NCBI RefSeq assembly: GCF_037975245.1 | Contig: NC_092571.1 | Location: 13,697,417-13,759,416, forward strand | DNA: 62,000 nt | DNA from: Apostichopus japonicus | Taxonomy: Eukaryota; Echinodermata; Holothuroidea; Aspidochirotida; Stichopodidae | Direction: 5' to 3' | Shown: in pieces, positions 1 to 9,699 of the stretch | How positions within the stretch are numbered: the stretch's first letter is position 1 | How the letters are laid out: each line of letters begins with the position of its first letter | Notes under the pieces: generated by a model | Seen by the model: the letters and a program-made list of their open reading frames with translations, nothing else | Databases searched by the model: none | Told to the model about the DNA's origin: nothing | Position numbers and translations under genes: made by a program

Positions 1-162
1 AATATCCGGGAACGAGAAGTCACAGCCTAGCATAGCGTAACATTTCTTTGAATTTACTGTTTGTCCTTCTGTGCAGTAGTAGTAACAGCCGATTACGTTA
101 CAAGTATATAATACCAGGAAGATGGCCAGATGAAAGAACTTTGAAACAATGAAACCATCCAT
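1..162 (-). CDS. Ig-like receptor, first exon (partial, cut by window edge)
   Basis: The start codon is at 162-160. It opens a 54-codon piece that leaves the window: a hydrophobic signal peptide beginning MDGFIVSKFF and then the N-terminal cysteine cluster of the V-like domain, with the CX3CX10CX5C spacing seen in the complete copies. It is nearly identical to the start of the intact exon at 23,158, apart from a few substitutions such as Asn-Tyr-His becoming Tyr-Tyr-Tyr between the first two cysteines. The flank to its right (163-620) also matches 23,159-23,650, so this is the left-hand member of a segmental duplication. No stop or frameshift is visible in the part present. Whether the rest is intact cannot be told. 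Confidence 0.75.
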   Translation of the reverse strand, partial: MDGFIVSKFFHLAIFLVLYTCNVIGCYYYCTEGQTVNSKKCYAMLGCDFSFPDI

Positions 163-1724
163 CTTTAAATCACTAACGACTTTTCAAGTTGTCCAATGTC
201 GCAGACGTGCGTTTCTAGCTATATTTATTTGAAAACTCATATCAAGTCGACAGTGATCTTTGTTACAATGGGCATGCGTTAATTTGTTTTCAACTGCGCA
301 TGACTGGAAAATATATGTCCGACATCACAACATGCATGCACGAGTGTGTTTCGAATCTGAAATATCGCTTTGTTTTTTTTTTAATTTGAGCAGTAATATT
401 AGCTGAGAAGTATGCTAATGATTTTTATATAACATTGTTATTTAATGACATACAAATTTGTTGAAGGGTGAGTGTGTGTGTATGAATCGTTTGCAATCCT
501 TTGTGTTCTCGGTATTAATTTAATGCTTATACGTGGCTTTTGAAACAGTAACAACAATTCAAGTTGTAGTATGTAACGAATGTCATAACTATACTTTCAT
601 ATTGAGTTAGACTGAGAAAAACAGAGAATGAGAGTGCAACTTGGAGCTTGATCATATTTTCATGGTCGTCGATCTTCTTCTTTATCAAGTTACATTTAGT
701 GTTACTTTATCACAGTTTAAATACAACAGGTTCGTGGACTCATATGATAGGAAGATTAGTAAAACGCTCTTAAAAATGTAAGATCTTTATTAACCTCCCA
801 TTGCTTTTTTTGTGGAATCCTTCACCCTTACATATTGAATAATTTATGGTATATAATTAATCGCTAGTTCATTGTGCCGTTATCAGGTAATAAATATTAA
901 CTATTCACACCTCGATAACGAGAGTTCAAGCCAGCTTAGAACTAAATTCGTTTTCAAAGAATATTGCAAAACTTTATCAAAGAACTGAACATCAATCTCG
1001 ATTCCGAATGTCCTCTAACCCATCTAATCCAATTACCACCCCTATATGTATAAGGGTTGTGCGACCCTGAGGAGGTTGATGTCAACTCATATGATCTATC
1101 TACATTGATTAGATTACAGTATGTTAGGTCTGTGAACATTAGACTCAATGAATTTGAGTAATGGGATAGAAATACTTATATATTGAATAATTAATGGAAT
1201 GTAATTAATCGCATTGTTCATTGTGCCGTTATCGGGTAACCTATATTTCAATGCACACCTCGATAACGAGAGTCCAAGCCGACTTACAATTCAATTCGTT
1301 TTCAAAGAATTTGGGAAAACTTTGTCAGAGAACTGAACATCAGTCTCCATTTTGATGGTCCTCTAACCCACCTTACCTAATAACCATCCGTATATAATGG
1401 TAGTTCTATAATGTGGAAATATATTCAAATTTCACTTCAGAAAACGAAAAGACACATCATGTCATCCTTGTTAACGAATTCTTAAAGTGATTTCTTTTTA
1501 AACTCTTTGTTTTTTTGCGAACGTCTAATCACTTGTTTATTTCTGTCCGTTTTTTTTCAATCAAAGTAACTTCTTACATCAATGCATGTAAAGAATTTTA
1601 AATTTTACAGTAACGTTTTGCCAGATGTTTCAATGATTTTGGTTACTCTGAACATTTGTCTATAACACTCGACGGCTTTTAGTCATACATAACTGAGTAT
1701 GAGTAGATAAATGTTAGGTAGAGC
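163..1724. repeat. Non-coding spacer with a local tandem duplication
   Basis: No gene is visible. The segment at about 820-1,040 is repeated at about 1,178-1,390; both copies carry the same run from the 'cattgtgccgttatc' stretch through 'cctcgataacgagag'. The paralogous right-hand block (about 24,080-24,300) has only one copy, so the local duplication is specific to this block or was lost on the right. Confidence 0.55.
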
Positions 1725-1728
1725 TTAC

Positions 1729-2078
1729 CAAATAGACGGTATGTGTGTTGCAATACAGTCGGGACGACAGTCCAGTGGATGTCTGTAGACTTTATGATCC
1801 TCAAACTCCCAGAACATTGCAGAGTAAAAAAAGGGAGCTCGATGATCAGCACCATCGGTAGCAAGCTCGGTGAAGTTCAAATCTAATATAAGTACATTTA
1901 TAAATATAAATGAAAATGAAATATTTGGAAACGATAAGTCACAGCCTACTACCACATAACAGTATGTTGAATTTACTGTATGTCCATCTTGACAGTGATA
2001 ATCACAATCAATATCTTCGGAAAATGAAAAAGTGATCAGAAAATTGAGAAAACAATGTAAAACAGGTACAAATCCCAT
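1729..2078 (-). pseudogene. Ig V-like receptor exon with internal deletion
   Basis: Reading starts at the Met codon at 2,078-2,076 (MGFVPVLHCF). It gives a signal peptide, the CX3CX10CX5C cysteine cluster and the beginning of a V-like domain (the GCDLSFP strand, an NFTEL glycosylation sequon and an FW pair). It then loses about 120 bp relative to the paralogue at 24,634-25,102. The missing part covers the E/F strands with the DAGTY motif. The break lies in a short shared 'tatg' sequence around 1,793, which suggests a microhomology deletion. The remaining length (350 nt against 469 nt) differs by 119 nt, which is not a multiple of three, so the frame is also lost. A splice-donor-like gtaagc still follows at 1,728-1,723. 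I call it a dead copy. Confidence 0.7.
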
Positions 2079-2102
2079 ATCGATAGATCGCGGTATTGTC
2101 AC

Positions 2103-4180
2103 AATTATTCACAGTAAACATGATGAATTTATTGCAACACTTCGCGAGTCTGTCTGTAAAGCGAGGGGCGCTGTTTATCAATCAAAACAAGGAGTCGTTC
2201 TAAAGTAACACCCGTGCATGCGCACATGTGGGCGTGTTTCATTTGAATAATGTATGTGCTGATTCAAATTAAAAACGAACGGGATGACAATGGAAGTAAT
2301 TGTTTTATGGCTACGTGACAATGAAATTCAATTGACCTTGTAGTTTTGAAGGAAGGTATACTCAGCTGTATTGATACCATAACCTTTTAACTGGTTATCG
2401 TAATGAATATAAGGCAATGGAAATCGATCAGATGATTTGATTTATACATGCAAGTCAAACATGTATTGAATTCCCTGTGCCTGCTTTAATTTTTTTGTAA
2501 GAAATCTAAAGTATGCAATTGATTGTCGAGTCTCGTAAATTTTACATAGAAAATATTTAACTCAACCAGATTCACCACAGAATGAGTTGTTATACCTATT
2601 TATGAAAAGCAGTAAACATGTAATACTTCGAAACAAGCCTTTTATATTTCAACATCTTTGAAAACGAACAGATTATTACTCAACATAAGATAATTGTAAG
2701 CAGGTTTTCGAAAACAATGTCCTTTTTATTACAATCCTACATAGTAGGCAATTAGTGGGCAACGCTGGTAGTTGTAACCATCTATTGTACTAGTTTAAAG
2801 AGAATATTTCATGTGTATTTTCAATATTTTAAATTTTAAAAGATAGTTTAAAATATTATTATCATGTATGTGAGACTAAACATGTCCATTGGTTGCCTAG
2901 CTTGTTTTTCACACTTCAATGTTTTGTTCGACGATGTGGAGTGCATCCTGTGCTAGAGAAGTGAGTGGCAGGAAATTACGCCTGCCCTCCCACCTATAAA
3001 ATGGGGGAAACTTGTTTCTCTTCATCCCCGCCCCACCCACCAAAACACATTTCAAAGAGTTTGATGGCTACTTAATAATAGCCAAACAACCCGGCAAATA
3101 TGACGTGGTTAAAAAGTGGAGATTTCGTTCATGACTATGATCCATTCCTTATAAATCATGACTATGTTACGTCATTTCAGATGATACAATTAGAAACAGT
3201 GAAGCTTCTTTAATATTTTCTTCTACATTTGTGAGAACTGAGTTTCATTTTGATTGGTAGATTTGGCAATCATATAAAATGGTTAATCGAGAGCGTTTGT
3301 AATAAATTGGTTAATATGCTATACGGGTTACATGTTCAGATCCTGATTGGATAACTGGGTTGTGTCCTTTGTCTATTTTACATTGATAATCAGTTGCTAC
3401 GGAGAAGTACTTACAACAGGAAATGCTAAACACACATTCCTTTGCATAATAATTGACTGGACTTACCACACTATTATAAAGGTTTTCGTCAATAATTTCG
3501 TCCACATTTTAACAGATAGTGGATGACACTTTACTACAGAACGCCCAAAATGTGCAATCTAACATGTGTAAAGGTGTTACAACATACTTCATTTTATACT
3601 GATTACCGCTTGTCTCGTATTCACAGTTCAAACCGATCAAGCCATGTACATACGGTGGATTTCCCCCCAAAAGACGCGAGAGCAACTGTTACAATGTGTA
3701 TATGGGTGAGAAATTAAATTACCTGTGACCTGTCGTGTCAAGGGCTTGTTCTTTATACGAAGAATGTGCTATAAACTTCAACTACAACAATAATTGTTTA
3801 GCAGATAGTATTATCGTAATCATTTCTGACCTTTAAGGTAAAAAATTCCAATTAGGGCCGTTATCAATTTGCTCGATTATTCTCTCTAATGACAAGTGCA
3901 AAAGCAACAAAAATCCTAGTGTATATGTAATCAAAGAAGATTTGTCTTCCTCTGTGTGCTTGCGTGAGTGGAGTTTGTAACTTGAAGAGCAGGATTTCTG
4001 CAACGGTTGAATCAACTGAGGCTATTTTACATCACGTAAGGCTTACAAAGAGCAGCGTAGAACATTGGTTAACCTGCGAGTAAAGAGGCTTTTTTACAAG
4101 TGACGAAAAGTTGCGACTTTCTGGACTTAATTCCTCAAGGTACGGAACATTACGGAAGTTACCACGAATAGATAACGCTT
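2103..4180. other. Non-coding, paralogous to ~25,100-27,090
   Basis: No coding signal is supported. The stretch aligns by eye, with many indels, to the right-hand block, for example around 3,060-3,700 against 25,900-26,600 and 3,830-4,130 against 26,745-27,060. It is AT-rich and contains only short chance reading frames. Confidence 0.5.
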
Positions 4181-6345
4181 CGGTTCTCAAGTGAAGGACA
4201 ACTTTTACCCAATGAAAAAATCTACAAGGGCAGATAGACTACTGTAACAACATTATTTTGGTGGTGTAGTGTGTGTGTGAGTTAATATGGAAAATATGTT
4301 GCCTTATAGGGGGATCAACAACCGGTGAAATCAAGTGAGCCTAGTTGACTCTTTAATGCGCAGTGTCATCGTTGATGCATTGATCAACTTTATCTCAGTA
4401 GGTGTTGGCGGAAACATGAACATTATCCAAATCAAGACGTTACACCATGAGATAGTTGGTTCAGTTGCAGGCGAAAACTAACATGTCTTTTTGTACATCT
4501 TATTTGAAAAAGACTACCAATTGGTTGTGAATTATGAGACATCAGATCAAAACAAAGGATTATTTGTGTTAATTTAAGCCAATTTTAATTAAAAACTGAG
4601 ACTAATCATGCACATTAACATTCAATTTCAAAATGGCGTTGTACCGCCATTTCAAAGTGAACATTATTTCTTTGTGTGAAATCTTACCTTATACTATATA
4701 ATTTAGTTTAATACAAGAAGCTAAAGTGTTTTCGTAATAGACCGTCTGCTATATTCAGAGTATGTGTGTGTAACTGTTTGTGTTACAGGTAATTATTTAT
4801 AATTGGCTATTGATTCAAGTTCATCCATACAAAGTTGTACATTTAAAAATGAAATAATATTTTCCTGCATTAGTTTTTCTTGAATCATTCAAGGGGAAAA
4901 TTTCCCGAATGAAATATCATCATACACCATCTATGGCTATTCACCATGGAATGATCTTGACCACCTGACCAATTTTCAATGATAATTGCTTACTTTGTAG
5001 CAGTCTCCTGTGATTGTAAATCAAGCAATAATACAAACAGCACACTTTGTCTCCAATTTTTAATAGGTTTTATCGTGTCACCTGTTTCAAAAAGAATATG
5101 GTTCGGTTTACTAACTTGAGGCAAGATTGGCTTGATGATGCAGTAGATGTCGAGGCCTACAGTAATATTAATATCTGTTTTTAATGGTTTGGAACTACTA
5201 GATGCACCATGTTGTGACTTTATACAGGCAGGTTGTATGTATTTTATTAAATCTGACCAAAGTTATTCGTATAGAGTTAGTTAACTAATTATGTGAAAGC
5301 AAAAAACGCTTTGATTTTTCAAAGGTAATATTTATTACATTATGATTTTTTTTCCTTTTCGAATAAAAAAATATTTATAAAAAGCCATCTTAAAATAGTT
5401 TAGTGATGATCTTTATGTGTATTATTCAATACGTTCTGCAGGTTGTCCAAGTTTATTGAATCGTTATGATCGAGGTATATGGAATAAAAATCCGACCATG
5501 TTGCTTTCCTAGTGTTATTTTCTACTAATTCAATAACAAAGTGTAATGATCCAAAAACTCAAGTACATGACGTGTTAAACAATGGGGGCGAAAAGCAAAC
5601 TCCTGCCCCTTCACAATTTAAAGAGGGAAATATATCTCTTCCTCACATGCATCCCCCCTCCCACCCACACCCCGAAACATTATTGCTTCTTTAAACGCCT
5701 GCTATGGCAATGGGATCCGATAAAATTCTGTGTATATTTTAAATGGCCTGAAGTCGAGGTTTCCTAAATGAAAAATAATTCATTACGAATCAGTAATGAA
5801 CTTTTGACGCAATTTAATACATGACTATGACAGGACACCATATGATGACTGCCAAAAAGCATTAAGAGGACGTCAAAGTTTTATCAATAAAATACAATTA
5901 ATTAACAATTAAACTTGTCTAGTAACCATGCTCATAAGCATTTAGTGTCAGATGGCGTTGTACCACTTAATAACAAGAGGAAGTTATAGAATTTTAACTG
6001 CATGTTTCTTTAGGTGATAACAGTAGATAGAGTATGTGTTATTAAATGTTCTTGTTCCTTTCAAGTAGGAGATCGATTGTTATGAGCATATATTACAGAG
6101 GACAAATGTCTCAGGTGGAATGTCTTTATCTGTCTCTCTTATATATCTCATCTAGCTATTGGCATTGGAATGACCTTGAACACCTGACCACCTTTCATTG
6201 ACAGCCATCTGTCGCAATATCCTGTAATTGCAATCAAACAACAATGAAAACCAATACTATAGTTACGGTGGTTCTGATGGAACAGACGAGTTGCAGATTT
6301 ACTGCACAACAACTGATCACGTTGGGATTCTTCGTCAAAATGCCA
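4180..6345. repeat. Non-coding; diverged local duplication (about 4.6-5.1 kb vs 5.9-6.6 kb)
   Basis: Parts of 4,600-5,100 resemble 5,930-6,630. Both contain 'atggcgttgtacc', a run with 'cacctgacca' and a 'agaatatggtt(c/t)gg' end. This points to an older duplication of about 1.3 kb offset within the left block. The segment at 4,210-5,210 has no counterpart in the right block, where LINE fragments occupy the equivalent interval (27.1-27.9 kb). A small inverted repeat (AAATGGCG/CGCCATTT) lies near 4,632. No gene is visible. Confidence 0.4.
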
Positions 6346-6562
6346 ATGCATAGAATCGCTTCTCGGCCTTTTGGCTAAGATCATGTGTAGTATCTGTTCC
6401 CTTTCGAGGGAGGGGTATGGTGATACACACCCGACGATGATCACACAGTCACAATCTCGATGCAAGGGGACTGGGGTTGAGAGCGGATCAGTCGTTTGGT
6501 AGTTTGGTTTTCGTGCCCATGTCCTTTCCTGGGTGACTTTCCTTAAAAAGTATGCATAGAAT
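6346..6562 (+). mobile_element. U2 snRNA-headed SINE-like element, copy 1, with TSD
   Basis: The element starts with a near-perfect copy of the first ~45 nt of U2 snRNA (conserved stem I and the GTAGTA branch-site-pairing region). It then departs into an unrelated body of about 150 nt that contains a small CCC..GGG hairpin and ends in TTAAAAAGTA. It is flanked by an 11-bp target-site duplication, ATGCATAGAAT, at 6,346-6,356 and 6,552-6,562. The duplicated block has the unoccupied site at about 29,696-29,730, where 'ccaatgcatataatagctt' runs through uninterrupted. It lacks the rest of U2 (stem II onward, Sm site), so it is not a functional snRNA gene. Related copies lie at 13.4 and 14.5 kb. 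Confidence 0.85.
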
Positions 6563-6715
6563 AGCTTTTCAACATATAATAATTTGTCGAGGTGTGTACA
6601 ATTCGCCTGTATCGAGAAGAATATGGTTTGGTATCGATCATTGTTCAATTTAACAACTCATTGTAAGATTGCTTGTTGGTGAATGAGATGGCGTAGCCTG
6701 CAGTAAAATAACAAC

Positions 6716-7010
6716 CAGTTATAATCAGTTTGTCGGCTTGTCGAGACCTGTTTCCAAGGGCCGTTGATATTCTGGTTTGGGGTAATAAAGGGCCTACGGA
6801 CGGTCCGACCGTTTTTACTTTTGTAGATGATTCGTGTTCAGTTCGGTGAGTGTGTGCAAAGGGGGGGGGGGGAGGGGATGCAGTTATATATTTGTAGTAA
6901 TTGCTTGTTGCTGATAGTTTAGTTAAAGTACGGGTAGGGTTTGGTGTTGAACGCATTTAAGCCGTGACGTTTTGAATTCATCTGGGTGGATCACGTAAAC
7001 AGCACAGTAA
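6716..7010 (+). mobile_element. LINE 3' tail fragment (older subfamily)
   Basis: This matches the terminal part of the Tx1-like LINE group: a 'gccgtgacgttttg' motif followed by a short linker and 'ggatcacgtaaacagca'. Upstream of it are a 'gctgatagtttagtt' motif and a G-run. A paralogue occupies 29,880-30,135 at the equivalent place in the right block, so this insertion predates the segmental duplication. A third related tail ends near 16,245. No coding potential is left. Confidence 0.6.
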
Positions 7011-7682
7011 AGTTACAACCAATAAAAATCGGTTCCGAACCACTGAGAGTAAATATTACGTAAATACCCCCTATGTGAGAATATCAGCATATAGGCCGGG
7101 AAGCTTGGCCTCGTATGAGTTGTAATAATTCTGACCAAAGTCGTTCATGAGGAATACATTTCGATTTTTCTTACGATGTTTCTAAGTTCCTAATATCTGA
7201 AAACTATTAGTCTGGTTCCCTTAATTATGTACATAAGATAGTATATTATAGTAGTTATTTTTTTCTGGCGAGGTCATTTTTGCATTCAGAGAATTGTTAT
7301 TTCTTCTTCATCTTTTTTGGTTCTCATCTACATGTTTCCTTTAAACTTTCTCAGCAGCCCTAGTCACCTCAATCAATTAGCATATTTTTTGATACACCCT
7401 GCATAGTTTTATTCATTTCTATTAATCTATATTCATGTTATCTCTCTTGAGTAAGTTTATGTCTTCGTTTTTATTGATTAAGTGATTGAAATAAAATTGA
7501 ATTAGATTAAAAACTTGAATTATACTGAGTTTTGACGGTCGATACCCCCGTAAACATTAACCGAAACTAGCGACTATCTTATGTTTGTGTAACTTAAGTG
7601 ATACCGGGTTGGTTATCTGAATTAATCAGGTTGTTATTTCAAGTTACCGTCGATTCGTCTCTTCCACTCCTTGTCTCCTCAG

Positions 7683-7826
7683 TTCCGACGGTGGCGAGGG
7701 GGAAGGTTAACGCTGCATATCCAATGCTCTAATGCCGTAATGGTATTTCCATACTGTGTGTATGGAAATGACTTTCAGCAAACATGGATTACTTTGGTGA
7801 ACAACCCGCAGAATCAACATGTTTAA
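7683..7826 (+). other. Candidate terminal coding exon in a near-identical duplicated tract
   Basis: A strong polypyrimidine tract and acceptor (ctcttccactccttgtctcctcag, ending at 7,682) is followed by 47 open codons and a TAA at 7,824-7,826. The reading starts FRRWRGGRLTLHIQC and ends NNPQNQHV. In the right-hand copy the last 39 codons are preserved base for base (ending about 31,051), but the acceptor region carries a ~16-bp deletion. I do not recognise the peptide. The near-identity continues into plainly non-coding sequence to about 8,260, so gene conversion explains the conservation as well as selection on protein does. Low confidence as an exon. Confidence 0.25.
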
Positions 7827-9310
7827 GGAAATAATTGCTCTATTTAGGAGACATGTGGGTTGAATTCAGTGTCAGGGGGGTTGCCATTTTGATGAGATAA
7901 AGGAGTATAAGAGATGACAGTCATTGCTGTTCATTTTTAGGGGCGAATATTCGCCGTCCAATTGTTTTTACTCTTTTAACCAACTATACTTTTCTATTCA
8001 TTTTACGCGACTAATAACCTTGGCGGTTGAGGGACTAGTGTATTCAGCCACCGTCCCAGACGGTATGTCTGAGACGCGAAAAACACATTCCATACTTGTC
8101 TTACGTTTTCGGGAGATCACCCCAGCACCAAGATGTTACCAGGCGATGGAAGCATTGCCAAAGACCTTTATATTTTATTCTTATAGATTCTTATAAATGA
8201 AAAGCATTGCAAGTGCCCTCGATATTTACATTGTAAACTTTTTACAATAAGGTCTATGAAACTGAAATGTCGCCCTCACATTCAAGAGAAAGTTATCTCT
8301 TGTTTCTGAATGACAAGTTGTGGTCTTTAAGCTCCTACATGTGAAATGCTGCTTGAATTCTGTTATTAACATAACGTCCTTTGGGCTATTCTTAAAGGTT
8401 AATTAAAGATAGTTTTCACGTACCCAAAACAAATACCTAATATTTGTGAACGATAAGTGACACGCATTCCTTACGATTGGCCAATCGCATTATAGTATGT
8501 GTATTAAAAGACATTGATTATACACATTGTTGATTTATATTAATATAATGACTTTTTAAGACCTCATAGTTGTTTAAGGGTAGATGTGATTCACACATTC
8601 TACGGCATGTTTAGCAGTATCTATTAAATCTAATTTAATAAAAGGATCTATATTATTTCTTGCCTTATCGAGTTATACGACCAAATGTATGTTGTGTGAA
8701 ACATGGAATGTTAGTCCTCCTATCTTGTCCTACTTTAACCAACCTTCTGTCTTCCAATTCGTCTATTTGATCGTGTTTTACCATTTTTTAAAGAATATTA
8801 GCAATGTCTTAACGTCGCTAACTTTTCAACAATATTGATATTTAACAAAAGTCACGTCCTCCAAAATTCCTACTCTTTTACAACAATCTTATTTTCAAAG
8901 TTGGTGAGCCAGTTGAGTTGGCCCTCTCATTTATGAAAATGTCACTTTTTCCCCAACATCATCTCTCAGAATAGCTGCTGCCTCACAAAGATGGTTTCAT
9001 TTCATATGTTCCCGTACACCTCGTAAGCAATATCAAACTGTTAATTGGGGTGAATCCATGTTTTTTTTAAGGAAATGGATTGCGCTTCGGTCGATGCCTC
9101 CCATATAGGCGGTGGGTATGTTGGCAGCATCTTTATGGAAAATTGTGCCATCTGAGGAATTTGTATATTAGGTTTAATATTAAGTCTAAGCGCAACTGTG
9201 CTACTTTTAAATGTTGCTGTTAGGTTAAAATGAGGGAAGTGGTGAACACCCCCACTCATGAATCAGCTGTTGTGATAACAATATCCACTGAGATTGACAT
9301 AGAACTTCAA
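7827..9310. other. Non-coding, paralogous to ~31,050-32,515 and partly ~40,060-41,130
   Basis: No supported gene. The first ~430 bp are almost identical to 31,052-31,485; similarity then falls to the level usual for the duplicated blocks. The third copy joins near 8,270 (equivalent to about 40,060). Confidence 0.5.
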
Positions 9311-9451
9311 CTAGAGCAAGTCTTCTACACTTCTTGACTCATAAGTAAGCTCAACGCTGTCATATCGCCGATCCCGAAGAAAGATGATGAATGCTTCAAC
9401 GAGAAAAAAGAAAGAAAGAAATAGCACGAATAGTTCGATGAGCAGTAACAT
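9311..9451 (-). CDS. Putative transmembrane + cytoplasmic-tail exon of an Ig-like receptor
   Basis: The minus-strand frame from 9,451 encodes a ~24-residue hydrophobic helix (MLLLIELFVLF through FIIFL). A positively charged stop-transfer stretch (RDRRY) and a short tail with tyrosines (YDSVELTYESRSVEDLL) follow, then a stop at 9,313-9,311. The same order is found at 32,518-32,706 and, frameshifted, at 41,134-41,321. The aligned tail (RRYD-GELTY-SR-V-D) is the best conserved part, as expected for a coding segment. A weak acceptor-like 'cttctcgaag' lies just upstream, so the Met shown may be internal. It lies downstream, in minus-strand order, of the V-relic array at 14.1-12.2 kb. I assign it to the receptor family from its position and topology, not from homology I can name. 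Confidence 0.45.
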   Translation of the reverse strand: MLLLIELFVLFLSFFFLVEAFIIFLRDRRYDSVELTYESRSVEDLL

Positions 9452-9565
9452 AAAATGATTAATGTTCTTCGAGAAGACACACAGTTAGATCGCTTATCTA
9501 TCAGTACGAAGTGCTTGTTCATCTCACCCGTTACATTTCTTTGAATACAAAATATGTGACGCTGT

Positions 9566-9699
9566 CTCTGCAGGTCGGTGGGCGTATTTACTTCTTTGGC
9601 TCGCTTGACTTGAGCTTCGTTTGTCAGAATGGGATGGTTGGGTATTGCCGTTTGGCCGTGACGTTTTGGATCCCACAGAGCGGGTCACGTTAAAAGCAC
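9566..9699 (+). mobile_element. 5'-truncated LINE 3' tail
   Basis: This is the terminal ~130 bp of the Tx1-like LINE ('ggctcgcttgacttgag', 'tgccgtttggccgtgacg', 'gcgggtcacgttaaaagca'). It matches the 3' end of the full element at 48.8-49.0 kb. The right block has no insertion here but carries ~1.1 kb of extra sequence (about 32,820-33,940) at this point, so the insertion is associated with a deletion in the left block. Confidence 0.75.

Noticed and set aside
6355-6405. Functional U2 snRNA gene
   Set aside because: Only the first ~45 nt match U2; stem II, the Sm site and the 3' domain are absent, and the unit is flanked by a target-site duplication.
6148-6648. 166-codon minus-strand frame
   Set aside because: It spans the SINE insertion and both flanks, so it is a chance frame formed by the insertion.
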